Below, piece by piece: positions 26,801 to 35,306 of a DNA stretch of 64,000 bases (position 1 is the stretch's first letter; each line of letters begins with the position of its first letter). The notes beneath the pieces were generated by a model. It was not told where the DNA came from. It saw only the letters and a program-made list of their open reading frames with translations, and did no database searches. The stretch covers positions 1,597,501-1,661,500 of the forward strand of contig JASJOG010000048.1 in the NCBI GenBank assembly GCA_030142905.1, in the 5' to 3' direction. Position numbers and translations under genes: made by a program. The DNA comes from Heliopora coerulea. Taxonomy: Eukaryota; Cnidaria; Anthozoa; Scleralcyonacea; Helioporidae.

Positions 26801-29000
26801 AAGCAAGCAACTGGGAAGCAATGTATAATCATCAAATTAACTGGTGCAGTAGAAGCGGACCGGTATTCCGAAGGTGCGAGTTCAAATCCCACTCGAGTCA
26901 ACATTTTTCAGTTGACTTCGGCAGTGTCAGATTATCATGAAAAGTTTTTGTTCATGTACATTTCTGAGGATGATTCCGAAACAGTACAAACTAGTTGATT
27001 CTAGAAATTTATAAGGACCTCGAAAAATTCAAAACGGCAACCATTCTCTTGAAATATTCAACCAATAGTTGGCATTTACACTCGATCACGTGAAATGGAG
27101 TTTAGGTACAATGAACGAAATTTTCTTGGTTGGTCAAAATCTGGAACCAGGACCACCTATATCTTAAAAATTAATCTTTAGTATTGTTGTGTATATATAC
27201 AAGGATCCTAGATACTCGTATGTGATTCCCATTTAAAATTCACCATTGTAAAAATGAGCAACTTTATCTTTTCACTCGATATAGGGTTATCTTCCATGTG
27301 TATGCTGTTTTAAATATTTTCCGAGTTAACTTCGCTGAATTTAGATGGGTGTTCATCTCAAAAAATTTTAATGGTCTTCGTCTTCGTAACTCTGATGCAT
27401 TCAACTGCATATAAAATATTTAAAACGTTCACAAACTAGATCGTATTAAAATTATACGTAATCTGTGTACATACCTCGGTAAGTTAGACCAGAATGTCAA
27501 CTTGTATAAATTCATTAAAGGTGGTTAAAATTTTTACATTTTAATATGGGCTGAAAGGATAAACAACAAAATCAGCGCCACGTGGATTTTGTATTGTTTT
27601 AACTCGTATCTTTTGCTGAAAATATGTGGTTAAAATAGGGTTGTTTAATCAGGTAATTTTCAGGTTATTTGTTATTTACTCAGTAAATGCACATCAAGAT
27701 TTTCTACAAGCATTCGCTAGCATGAAAGAGCGCTAGGCCATTTAGAACAGAGAAGTATATTATTGCTAATATAGTTTTATTTTATTTCAACCACTTAATC
27801 CTCTAGGAAAAGAAGAAAAATAAAGCTTTCATGATGGTTAAGCACAAAGTTAAAGGAAAGACGAAACGTTCGTTTCGAGAGAAACAGGTGATACGAATTA
27901 TGTCATTAACCCTTTCCTGTACGAGACGTCTCCCCTTCATGAGAAAAATCATCTGCTATTAGCGAAAGTACGTAGAAAATTACCCCTCCCCCCCCTTACC
28001 TAACCCTACGGGAAGTACATTTTAGGAATATGGAGATGAGAGAGCTTTTCATAATTACGTCACTAAGTCCTAAACTGTAGATTGACGTATGAAGTACCCC
28101 AAGTAGAAATGAGTTGCTTTAATGACCGATGGATATTATAGAATAGGGCTACAAGATTCATTATGAACAAATATAAATAAATATAAATAAATTTATAGAT
28201 GTATGTGTGTATGTACGTATGTACGTATGTATGTATGTATGTATGTATGTATGTATGTACGTATGTACGTATGTATGTACGGAGCTCAGTTTTGCATCAC
28301 GTGTTTGCGGTTTGATACACTGGTCAAACACCAGATCAAATTGAGTGTTTGATTGGTGATCAAAATCTAGAGTTTGACGCTTTGTTAAGCACTAGTAAAC
28401 AATTTATCTTAGTGTAAAATTATTAATAGACTTGACACGGAGGATGTTCATTATTCTTTATTCATTTCACCATGTTTAACAATACTAGTTGCTCATTCAT
28501 TCAAGAAGCCATCTCAACAGCTCGTTCTGCGTGTTTGACTACGGTCACCAAACCTTCGAAAGAAATAAGTCTATTTGCTTTCTCGTGTTTTATACCGTAG
28601 TTAAATACTTATACTCGTTGAAATATTACGTCTAAGACGTCAAAGAAAACTAGTATTGTCACTATTTACCCTTCGGAGACATCTAAATTTTTGTTCGTAA
28701 ACTTTTGGCGGGGTTTCGAATATAATAATGACAACTGTCAAGCTATAGTCAATATAATAATGACAACTATCAAGAGCTGACGCAATGATATTATCAAAAA
28801 CGGCAGTTGCCTAGTGACATTTTCCGACGAAAAATCATTGGGTTTAGGTTGTGTAATAATTCGAATTTAAAAATCTTTGCTCAGAACTGTTCGATGTGAG
28901 TTCATCTTCAGGAATGACTGTCTATATAACTTTTTGATGTCATTAACAGATTGCATTACGGGACTCACTGATCAAGAAAAGAAGAAAGTCAAAGTTTTGA
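2749..29000 (+). CDS. SDAD1: SDAD1 (SDA1 domain-containing protein 1), 5'-partial, 21 exons
   Basis: Homologue of SDAD1/yeast Sda1, a nuclear/nucleolar factor for maturation and export of pre-60S ribosomes. Exons: 2749-2803, 3092-3163, 3922-4080, 7336-7407, 7723-7824, 7920-7989, 8090-8193, 8849-8906, 10391-10449, 13990-14066, 15819-15916, 16156-16232, 16520-16603, 21830-21878, 22287-22414, 22596-22682, 24937-25055, 25171-25258, 26343-26414, 27807-27887, 28950-29000 (TGA). All have AG/GT borders and compatible phases, giving about 586 residues. Recognisable blocks are [101 protein letters not shown], an acidic stretch after residue ~385 ([18 protein letters not shown]), and a basic tail ([24 protein letters not shown]). 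The first exon begins in phase 2, so upstream exons lie outside. The human protein is 687 residues. A possible poly(A) signal ATTAAA lies at 29086. The frame is intact despite heavy transposon load in the introns. Confidence 0.93.
5459..5874 (+). mobile_element. 5'-truncated LINE 3' end with (TTA)n tail
   Basis: One frame at 5459-5749 reads [20 protein letters not shown] followed by [19 protein letters not shown], the typical C-terminal end of LINE ORF2 reverse transcriptase proteins (a VPRVRT...SFAYSGPKLWNSLP-type pattern). The 3' UTR then runs into an uninterrupted TTA microsatellite of about 60 bp at about 5816-5874. Such a short tandem tail fits a non-LTR element of the CR1/jockey type. 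The copy is strongly 5'-truncated and non-functional. It lies in an SDAD1 intron. Confidence 0.65.
5816..5874. repeat. (TTA)n microsatellite
   Basis: About 19 perfect TTA units, forming the 3' tail of the LINE fragment. Confidence 0.95.
5875..7335. other. SDAD1 intron, no recognised element
   Basis: No exon or complete mobile element is recognised. Parts of 6900-7150 share motifs with 21340-21600 (bursts of GTAATNCAG and TTACTTTTTTTCC), hinting at a dispersed unnamed repeat. Confidence 0.35.
8538..8641. repeat. Inverted repeat, ~43-bp arms
   Basis: The left arm begins TTCGACCGAGTATTGTGTAC and its reverse complement returns as GCACACAATACTTGCTCGAA at the right edge, around a ~14-base loop. 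The arms differ at a few sites. It is a small hairpin-type repeat inside an SDAD1 intron. Confidence 0.75.
10099..10132. repeat. Perfect 15-bp hairpin with 4-base loop
   Basis: AGTAATTCAACCAAC, then TGCC, then GTTGGTTGAATTACT. No mismatches. It lies in the SDAD1 intron between the exons ending at 8906 and starting at 10391. It has no T-run, so it does not look like a terminator. Confidence 0.85.
10450..11784. other. SDAD1 intron, nothing identified
   Basis: Short open frames exist on both strands around 10.9-11.6 kb, but none shows a recognisable domain or splice-compatible continuation. Confidence 0.35.
12243..13606 (-). mobile_element. Tc1/mariner transposon, 1364 bp, TA target duplication
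   Basis: The terminal inverted repeats begin CAGTGGGGGTCAAAAGTCTG at both ends and extend about 30 bp (GAGTCCAGTC). TA lies on each side (12241-12242 and 13607-13608). The length is normal for Tc1. It carries a decayed transposase on the - strand and sits inside a MITE, so it is the younger of the two insertions. Confidence 0.93.
12400..13416 (-). pseudogene. Tc1-like transposase, broken
   Basis: Read on the - strand, the N-terminal frame has two HTH motifs: [20 protein letters not shown], then the linker SGRPRAT, then [11 protein letters not shown]. Further on are ADESKFEIY (first D), [10 protein letters not shown] (second D) and [13 protein letters not shown] (last acidic residue region), the DD34E catalytic set of Tc1. 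The protein is cut by frameshifts and stops: the N-terminal frame ends after NSEK at 13087, a stop follows FEIY, and a stop follows [10 protein letters not shown]. The usual start codon before the [10 protein letters not shown] opening reads GTA. It is an inactive copy. Confidence 0.88.
14067..15818. other. SDAD1 intron, nothing firmly identified
   Basis: About 14715-14870 has a frame reading [20 protein letters not shown] that looks protein-derived but that I cannot assign. The rest is unremarkable AT-rich DNA. Confidence 0.3.
16700..17440 (+). pseudogene. Non-LTR retrotransposon N-terminal region (relic)
   Basis: With a frame change near 16935, the sequence reads as a protein with a [20 protein letters not shown] segment, then [35 protein letters not shown] and KLEDIKKQ. 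This resembles the Myb-like basic N-terminus of a cnidarian LINE ORF. Stops and frameshifts make it dead. It lies just left of a Crypton-like insertion, and LINE reverse-transcriptase relics resume on the far side, so both may be halves of one LINE. The family assignment is from memory of similar cnidarian proteins and is tentative. Confidence 0.5.
18089..19036 (+). pseudogene. DUF3504/Crypton-type tyrosine recombinase, broken (copy 1)
   Basis: Frame-shifting translation recovers the N-terminal KENMNEF-NFIADQK block, then [12 protein letters not shown] (usual form PLGKNEVGK), then [12 protein letters not shown] with the presumed catalytic tyrosine in DSYK, then MSFTVS and a Ser/Thr/Lys-rich tail ([16 protein letters not shown]). 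The segment between the N-terminal block and KNEVG is largely deleted and the HxxR/GHKN boxes are not intact. No activity is expected. The family is the DUF3504 recombinase group related to Crypton transposases and the vertebrate KIAA1958/ZMYM proteins. Confidence 0.65.
19180..19204. repeat. (AT)n tract at Crypton 3' region
   Basis: An uninterrupted TA run follows CCATGGATAGATACC. The same position in the other two copies (45387-45430 and 47526-47540) is also an AT run, so it is part of the element. Confidence 0.9.
19440..20110 (+). pseudogene. LINE reverse transcriptase palm/thumb relic A
   Basis: Across frame changes it reads [12 protein letters not shown], then [13 protein letters not shown], then [13 protein letters not shown] (the usual continuation is IFQGDSLSP), then [13 protein letters not shown] where the YMDD active site should be, then [13 protein letters not shown] and [19 protein letters not shown] with RYRRVR. 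This is the standard order of a non-LTR reverse transcriptase domain. Catalytic motifs are degraded and stops interrupt it. It starts about 130 bases right of Crypton copy 1 and may be the downstream half of the LINE whose N-terminal region ends at 17440. Confidence 0.7.
20129..20345 (+). pseudogene. LINE reverse transcriptase relic B
   Basis: It reads [30 protein letters not shown] and, one frame over, [15 protein letters not shown]. This is the post-YxDD segment (KCAE...KFLG) of the same reverse transcriptase type as relic A. Because relic A already contains its own [11 protein letters not shown] is a second truncated copy in tandem. It is about 70 codons and non-functional. Confidence 0.65.
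20360..20625 (-). repeat. Dispersed repeat with CCGATAAAGCAC end (copy A)
   Basis: It starts CCGATAAAGCACGTACTGC, runs through GAACGGCTTAAAAATCGAAA and ends around AGCTTTTTAAAACG. It matches the reverse complement of 32340-32655 over most of its length, with scattered substitutions. It lacks the outer half of the hairpin seen in the other copies. Confidence 0.75.
21167..21252. repeat. (AAT)n-rich simple repeat
   Basis: Imperfect AAT/AAC trinucleotide tract within an SDAD1 intron. Confidence 0.85.
22905..23690 (+). pseudogene. Penelope-like element reverse transcriptase with inverted 5' segment
   Basis: The + strand from 22984 reads [58 protein letters not shown], and after a [43 protein letters not shown] and [13 protein letters not shown]. 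This is a Penelope-like reverse transcriptase. The catalytic LDD reads LDG and stops cut the frame. The segment that should come just before, [20 protein letters not shown], is present but on the - strand at 22905-22983, directly abutting the + part. The GIY-YIG endonuclease is missing. A hairpin repeat starts 40-50 bases after the last codon. Confidence 0.82.
23728..23876. repeat. Hairpin repeat (copy C) with partial inverted second copy
   Basis: GTGCTTTATCAGGTC, then a TTGGCTATCGCCTCGTG loop region, then TAAATCACGGTAAAGCAC forms an imperfect stem of about 20 bp, followed by TCCTGCTCGGTTTCTAAATA. After an AT-rich spacer the last part returns inverted as TTAAAAACCGAGCAAGAGTG at 23849-23868. 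It belongs to the same family as 32560-32655 and 20360-20625, and it directly follows the Penelope-like reverse transcriptase relic. Confidence 0.75.
23885..24046. repeat. Two tetranucleotide microsatellites
   Basis: CATG/CATA-type repeats at about 23885-23925 and GTAT-type repeats at about 24010-24046, separated by about 85 bases. Confidence 0.85.
24201..24346. mobile_element. Short MITE-like inverted repeat
   Basis: The ends CAATTGTTGGATGAGGCTGA and, in reverse complement, CAATTATTGGATTCGGCTGA form ~37-bp arms, continued inward by ATATCAAGAAT. The interior is about 70 bp with no coding content. It lies in the SDAD1 intron 22683-24936. A related motif CCAATAATT recurs near 24449. Confidence 0.7.
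25337..25668 (+). repeat. Long polypyrimidine tract
   Basis: About 330 bases that are nearly all C/T on the + strand (CTTCCTT, CCCTTTCTT and similar), with only occasional purines. It begins about 75 bases downstream of the donor that closes the exon ending at 25258. Long open frames here on both strands are composition artefacts. Confidence 0.9.
26831..26930 (+). mobile_element. tRNA-derived SINE fragment (family 1, copy 1)
   Basis: It contains the B-box-like GGTGCGAGTTCAAATCCCAC followed by CTCGAGTCAAC and a tail TTGACTTCGGCAGTGT. The copies at 48192-48306, 48355-48422 and 49331-49439 share the same order (tRNA-like head, TCCCGC box, TTTAGCAATGTAGG tail). Confidence 0.6.
28190..28282. repeat. 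(GTAT)n/(GTAC)n microsatellite
   Basis: About 90 bases of TATG/TACG tetranucleotides in the last SDAD1 intron. Confidence 0.92.
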
Positions 29001-31895
29001 TAGTTATGGTGTAAATAGAGTTGAAAACTTAACTTGCCTCCATTTTATAAAAAACCGGCAAAATAGTTGTAGGTCTGCTTGTTGAATTAAATTTTTCGAT
29101 CGAGGAATTCGTATGTGTATATACATGTATTTGGCAAATGTTGCAAGACTAAATATTGTAGGTGTCTTTCATGAAAGAGGTGTAGCGACGAAATCCTTAT
29201 GACGACGCCAAGCTGGATATTGGTTCATAACAAGCTACCAAGTTATCTCTAGATTTTGAAAGTTGCAGTTTCAGCGTAACACTTGACTGTCACAAACTGT
29301 GTATGTACAGTTTTTAAGACGATTTTACTCAAATGGTCTGTAAATTTACTTGAAATGTGTAATGCAACGTATTTGTTTTATTGGACGTAAAAACTGTTCC
29401 TCCTGTTTCTTAAAGAACATAAAACAAGTAACAGAAAAGGGAAAGATGAATTCGTCATGTTATCATGTGCTTGGTAGCTGATTCGAAATCACTTGCGACG
29501 TCCTAGACGTTCGTACGGTGGGCAAGTAGGGCATTTGCCGCCCCTAAAGTCGTTATGGAAAATAAATACTAACCCGGCAACGCCAACGCTTAATGAAACA
29601 AGACCTAGCCAGATATTTGATCGTGACTACAAATGTTTTTAACGGCCTTGGGAAAAATCATGCAAACGCTTCTGACAGTATCGCCTGTTAACAAAGGTGA
29701 AAGAAATTTTCCGTGATGTGTAACGTAAAAAAACCAAGAACTTGCAACACAACCACCACGCTCTTTTCCTTTAATGAAAAGATGTACTTCGACTAAATTA
29801 TACTACTCTGTCTCAAGATTTTGTGAAGCTTCACCCTCGTAAAAATTTCAGCGTACGTTTTCAGGATTATATGCTGACGAAGGAAACTCTTGCAAACGAC
29901 GTAAGACTGCAGTTAATCAGAAATCGAGAAAAGGTACCTTTCCCGATCGGTGACCGTAAATGGTGAGGGAGATAATTTAGTAACCATGGAGATGTAAAAT
30001 GTAGTGGATGATAAACGTCATATAGTATGAGGATTCAGCAAAAAACCTCTTCTTACTCAAAAAACAAAACGTATTGGCAGTTTCCAAAATTTGCTAAAAA
30101 ATTCATTTGGTGTACTATCGTGATCAACCTCCGAGAACGTTCAGTCTGATCGAGAGGGTTTTAATAAGGGTTGGCCAGGCTAGGCTGCTCTCCAGAAACG
30201 TACGAAAGTCAAACTAAACGGCTCAACGGGGAAGAGAGAATTAAAGATGGTCTCTTGGTACGTCGTCCACTGTATGTAAGGATAAAGTTACTATCGAAAC
30301 TTCTTGCGTTTATTATATCGTACGTACTTCAAGTTCCTTTTGGTACTTTAGGTTTGCTCTTTTCATTTACCTTGGATTAGTGCAACCTCCATGAAATCTG
30401 GGAAACAATAAAGTGGTATTTGAGTTTGTTACCATAACGCACAACTAAATTTTGTGTTATTCCGTTTGCGTTTTGAGGTTTAGTGAAATCAGCGTGACGG
30501 TCCTTCCTCTCTGCAAGCAAAGAATTTCAAATATTCAGATGATGTTTCTCCGTAAACGTGATTCCAAGTGTGAATACATCATGTGTTCTTCTCGACCGAA
30601 TATATTGTATGGTTAACTGGTATTTGAGGAACATTTATCGACATAATGGTTAAGATTTTCACGGTCTAACGTCTGACCTGTCACTGTACGATAAGTGGCT
30701 TGAAGTAGTATTGACAAACCTTCATTCTCCTGCATGGAATTGGTACAAAGTCGAAGAACTCATAATATAGCTGTAGAATGTTGGTATGTTGCCAAACTAT
30801 TCCAGAACAACGAATGAGCAATACGGTCATACACACTAAGCTATAATTTTTGTATGTGGAGCTGGTGACATACCCGGTCAGAGGTATTGTTAAATTCCTT
30901 CCATTCCAGGCAGGAATTTAATTGCGGCTTGGGGAGCGAAACATCCGGAAATGTTTGCCATGTTGGGAAAAAGTGCCTCAAACGGTCAGGACAGCCGAGT
31001 ACAACATCGCACGATAAACCTCCTCGTCTTTCATTAAGAGAGATTTCTTAAGAATGGAGGGAACCCTGAAGTGACAATAGGTGGTTGTTCGCTTTTTGTC
31101 CATTATGCAGATGGGGATAAAAATTACTCGGTTACAGGTCTCATACTTTAATACGAAGCAGAAAGTACTTGTTTTGTCTGAAACACACCTAGCACCCAGT
31201 GACGACGCTAAGGGATGGGCGTTTGGGCCGCTGCCCAAGTGTCGTAGAACACACTGGACCACCTGTCGGGGAAAAATCTAGACATTCAAAAGAGGACCGA
31301 CCTGTGAATGATCCTGGAATTAGCCAACCAGGGCCCTGTTGTTGAAACACCTTTCACACGGCCAGAATACCTGTGATGATTGACTTGGCTTTTACCTTGA
31401 CTGAACAAACGTCTCATTTAATTTTTGGGTCGAATAAAAAGTTGTTTTCATGCCATTGATCGTGCCATTGTTAACAATGGAGTCTGTCTTTCAATAATTT
31501 GCACCTTGAATTTACACCACATAGACTCCTAGAAGCCAATAAGCCATGGTATTGACTCCTATTTTGGTCAGAGCTTCCACCGGGTTCGCCCTCTGAACCC
31601 CCGCCGAGGCTTTGCGCCTGGACTCCGCCTCAGGCCCTTAACGGCTCCCAGATTTCCCAGAACCCCAACCAAACCTACTACCAAAATTTCCCTCTCGAAC
31701 CTACTCCCTTGGTGCTCAGCACCTTGTTTCGGCTTTGCGCGCCAAATAACTCTAGCACATTCCATTGGGGTCACTGACTTATTTGGTGGGATTCGGTGGG
31801 ATTCCCCTTATTTTAGTTCCAACGTTCTTTCGCAAACAAAATTCAGCTCGGTAAAAGGTTTTGAAGCCATTAATTTTCTAAAAACTGAAAGAATG
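29001..31895. other. Intergenic, no gene supported
   Basis: Downstream of the SDAD1 stop, only short unsupported open frames occur. A GC-rich block at 31560-31760 (ACCGGGTTCGCCCTCTGAAC and following) stands out from the AT-rich surroundings, but I cannot assign it. Confidence 0.4.
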
Positions 31896-31898
31896 AGG

Positions 31899-31935
31899 TC
31901 CTGACGTTTCGGGCGAAAGCCCTTCATCTGATTCA
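31899..31935 (-). ncRNA. Hammerhead-like motif, Penelope tail relic
   Basis: On the - strand CAGATGAAGGGCTTTCGCCC is followed directly by GAAACGTCAGGAC. A perfect 4-bp stem II (GGGC/GCCC, loop TTTC) lies between a CUGAUGA-like core and GAAAC, the layout of the minimal hammerhead ribozymes reported in Penelope-like retroelements. The core reads CAGATGA, a one-base change from the catalytic consensus, so cleavage is doubtful. No reverse transcriptase remains beside it. Confidence 0.45.
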
Positions 31936-32339
31936 AATGTGCAGGGTTTTCTCTCGAAACTTCAACTGCACTTCATTCTCTCGTTTTTCGGCAGAGTACT
32001 ATTAAACTTTTTATTCTCAGTTAAAAACTGCCGACGCAGCATAATTTTTTAATATTAATCCAGTTTTGACAGTTCCTGTCTGAACTTGCCGCAAGCAGGA
32101 AAGTTAAGGGCAATCTATATATCCAGCAAAAAAGTTTTTTAAAAGTGGTTACTTGTATGGTGGACATGGAGGTGAATTTTGACAAGCTCTGGAATTGACA
32201 CAGGGCATCGCCAGTGGTCTCACTGTTTCAGCTTGGTCAATATTTTTGGGGACCTTCCCGATACTTATCCTTAATGTGCCAATTTTGTTTTTTCCGTGCT
32301 GAAGAGATAAGTTCGTTTCCCACAGAAAATGTCCAACCA

Positions 32340-32655
32340 ATGAAAACGTTTTAAATAAGGCTTCAAAAGCTCATTAAGAATTCATGAGGAAAACACAAAA
32401 GTAAATCATAACCGTGTCTTGTCTTTAAATCTGATAGACACGTGTGACTTTATCCTAAATTTCTCTTTAAGTTTTCTGCAATAGTTTTCGCCTTAGAAAA
32501 CAGAAATTGCCAAACTAACGTAACGAATTAGCGTATAAAACGTTTCGTTTTTGAAGCCGTTCAAAAAACTCGCAGTTCGTGCTTTATCGGACCTAAAACA
32601 CTCGGCTATCGCCTCGTGTTTTAAATCCGATAAAGCACTCCTGCTCGTTTATTAA
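32340..32655 (+). repeat. Dispersed repeat with terminal hairpin (copy B, most complete)
   Basis: A ~210-bp body (GCTCATTAAGAATTCATGAG and onward) is followed by the hairpin GTGCTTTATCGGACCTAAAA...TTTTAAATCCGATAAAGCAC around a TCGGCTATCGCCTC loop, then TCCTGCTCG. It is the reverse complement of 20360-20625 over the body. The hairpin stem is about 20 bp. Confidence 0.8.
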
Positions 32656-32689
32656 ACAGTACTTGAAACACCTTGTTAAGTATTACACT

Positions 32690-32835
32690 TTTTGCTGCTC
32701 GTTACCAGAAAATATACTATCATTAATGCCAACTTCAAACTCATTAACGCCAAAATACACCATTTGCTGTTCATTACCAGAAAATATACTATCGTTAACG
32801 CCAACGCCAAATTCATTAACACAAAAATACATTTA
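32690..32835. repeat. Two-unit tandem duplication, ~70-bp unit
   Basis: TTTGCTGCTCGTTACCAGAA and ATATACTATC(A/G)TTAA-GCCAAC recur about 70 bases apart with a few differences. It starts immediately after repeat copy B. Confidence 0.8.
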
Positions 32836-32840
32836 TTTTA

Positions 32841-33960
32841 TTCAATCGACATTTCACTACCGTTGATACGCAACCATTTGCATCAAAGGGCATTCCATAG
32901 AGTCAACAGACGACCATTACCACCAGTCTACTATACATTAGGGATAATAAAATTTCAATTAGGTAAGATATTTCTCTTGTCTATAGTCTTAGGAAGGACT
33001 ATAGTATTTAACCGTGTTTTACAAATACGATATTTACAAATATAGTTATGTTTTCTTGATGTGTTTTTCTTCGACTCAAAATCAACAGAAAGTGTGTGAG
33101 GTCGAAAGAATTACTAGACAAACAAGAAGCACTGGAATAAGGTATTTTGTGGGAGTCCTTTTTGTTGCCCATCATTAAATCTGATCTTGTTGTAGTTGAA
33201 GTACTTGTGAAAAAAAATGAAAATGATCAATCCTTCATGTCATCCTTGCTTTAAAAAATAGACTTTAAAAAATGAAGAATCCCGTTTAGAGTTTTTCTTA
33301 AAAAATTGCTGTTTGCTTGGCTAAGTATTTGAAGTTTTTGCTTGATGACGCCATTAGTTGTGCGGATAGGTCAATAAAATATTCAGTGTTTGGTATTTAA
33401 CAAAAACATTTCGAAGGCAACAAAACTTGATGTCAATATTAGTATCTGAGAACTTGACAGACTGCTGATCATCAAACAGTTACTATAGCAATACACTGTG
33501 TTCCAGAACCTTAATTCTAATTGCACAAAACTAATTTTATGATCTTGCAAGACTTGGTCTGTTTGAATTTAGCATTAGCTTTCTGATGCATGAAAGAACT
33601 GTACTTGTCAACATTGTCCATCACATATTTGAAAATATAGCTGGTGTTCATTTGGTTCCTGTTACCCTAGCAGTGGGCTTAGAATGTTACCATGGAAACT
33701 ATATGACTACTGTACAAGTAGCCAGTCTGCCAACCAAATACTAATATTGCTGCCACGTTTTTTTGCCTAACTGGCAATACTTGTGTAAATATTTACTAAC
33801 CCCATACAACCAGTGAAAAGCCATTCAGTAAACGAATGTGAATGTGTTAGACTGTTGGTCGAGTACTAACTTAACTAGAAGACCTGAGCCGCCTAACGTT
33901 GTGATAAAGTTAAGAATGCTAATAATTTGTTTTTTCCCCCCGAAATTTGGGATACTTTAA
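32841..33960. other. Intergenic, nothing identified
   Basis: No exon, RNA gene or repeat family is recognised. Confidence 0.35.
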
Positions 33961-34254
33961 ATGGAGAGTCATTTGTTCCCTGTGACTGGGAGATCCGACG
34001 CTGCTCCTGTCGACCACCAAGGCTTGAATCTGCACGAGAAGCCAATTTTGATTACATCAGGAGTAAAAAGTCGCGAAGGTGACCGCTCCGAACAAGTTGA
34101 TAAGGTATCTACTTTTCTGCATTTTGAGTCAGCCAATACCAGTCGGTCAACTCAAAGAGCAACATTCCCGCCCGACTTTTTACATCCAGGGGAAATCGGT
34201 GCCGTAAGGGCAGCAGGAAGTATACGTAGGTTTTTGTCTCCGGGCCTGGAGTAA
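33961..34254 (+). CDS. Hypothetical 97-residue ORF, unassigned
   Basis: ATG to TAA is open with clearly higher GC than the flanks. The protein is hydrophilic, has no signal peptide or membrane segment, and ends GAVRAAGSIRRFLSPGLE. I recognise no family. It lies between SDAD1 and the tRNA-Gln gene with no obvious intron signals or nearby AATAAA. It could be a small taxon-restricted gene, one exon of a longer gene, or chance. Base composition is the main reason to list it. Confidence 0.25.
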   Translation: MESHLFPVTGRSDAAPVDHQGLNLHEKPILITSGVKSREGDRSEQVDKVSTFLHFESANTSRSTQRATFPPDFLHPGEIGAVRAAGSIRRFLSPGLE

Positions 34255-34780
34255 ATTGGGCTCTTATGCCCGATTAAAGTAGATCTTGTCTTAGTGACAG
34301 CTCAAATAAGTGACAATTAAACAATTCTAGCAAATTCAGATAATTTATTTCGGAGTCTTTGAAGCCTCTATCCTCATTCTCGGCTGCATAATTTAGTAAC
34401 GGACCATTTGTGAATACAATTTTTTTGCGCAAGTAGGTTATTGCCCTGGGTTCTAGTTTTCATAAATCTATAGAATTGTAACAATGAAAAAATATTGTAC
34501 CTTGATTCTTCACTGCCGTGTTGGAAAATGTAGGCTTTCATTTTTCCTAGTCACAAAAAGCTCGCTCATGAAATGCAGCCGAACGGGACTCATTGACTCG
34601 AACGATGTCGAAAGGAAATATGGTAAAACGCCTTCGAAAGCCAACTTGTCGAACATTCAGATATTTTTTATTTTAATAAATTATTTGAATTATTTCTATA
34701 AAATTTGGTATCAAAACGTGTTTGTGAAGTGTTATACTATAAAAAGAAAAAATATAAATTCAAACACCTTATCAAAATTT

Positions 34781-34852
34781 AGGTCTCGCCGAGATTTGAA
34801 CTCGGATCTTAGGATTCAGAGTCCTAGGTGCTAACCGTTACACCACGAGACC
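34781..34852 (-). tRNA. tRNA-Gln (anticodon CUG)
   Basis: Read on the - strand this is a complete 72-base cloverleaf: acceptor GGTCTCG pairing with CGAGACC, A box GTGTAACGGTTAGCAC, anticodon loop CTCTGAA (anticodon CTG) on the stem TAGGA/TCCTA, T arm CCGAG-TTCAAAT-CTCGG, and discriminator T as expected for eukaryotic tRNA-Gln. There is no intron. A TTTT pol III terminator follows within about 8 bases. The order of stems and the two internal promoter boxes match animal tRNA-Gln-CUG genes closely, so this is likely functional. Confidence 0.95.
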
Positions 34853-35306
34853 GCACGTCGAAATTATGTGGAATTAAACGGTAAATAAAGTTTAAACCTC
34901 TAAAGACCTTTAAATATATTATCGATGATACATTCCGAAGAGTCATTTCACCATATTAGGAACGCCTCGCCCTTCCGATTCTGCCGGAAAAATCTCCCTT
35001 CGTCAGCAACCGCCAAATGAAAAAGAAGACGTCATTATTTATTAATACGTGCAACCTTAAAACGAACTTTATTCCGAGGGGTTCGTCGAAGCAAAGTGAA
35101 GATATTTCATTGAGGTTTCCTTCGTTGTTACACTGATGGACTTTTTATAGAGCGTATTTCCAGTTTGACGAAAAGTTCACCCAGTCAACATTAATTGAAT
35201 GGTTTCGTCTCCTGCAGACATTTAGTAGCTTGCAGCTGGTGTGATAATAAAGGAAGCTTCTCACCGACAGAGTGATCTGATTTTCTTCTGGACACGAAGG
35301 AAGATC

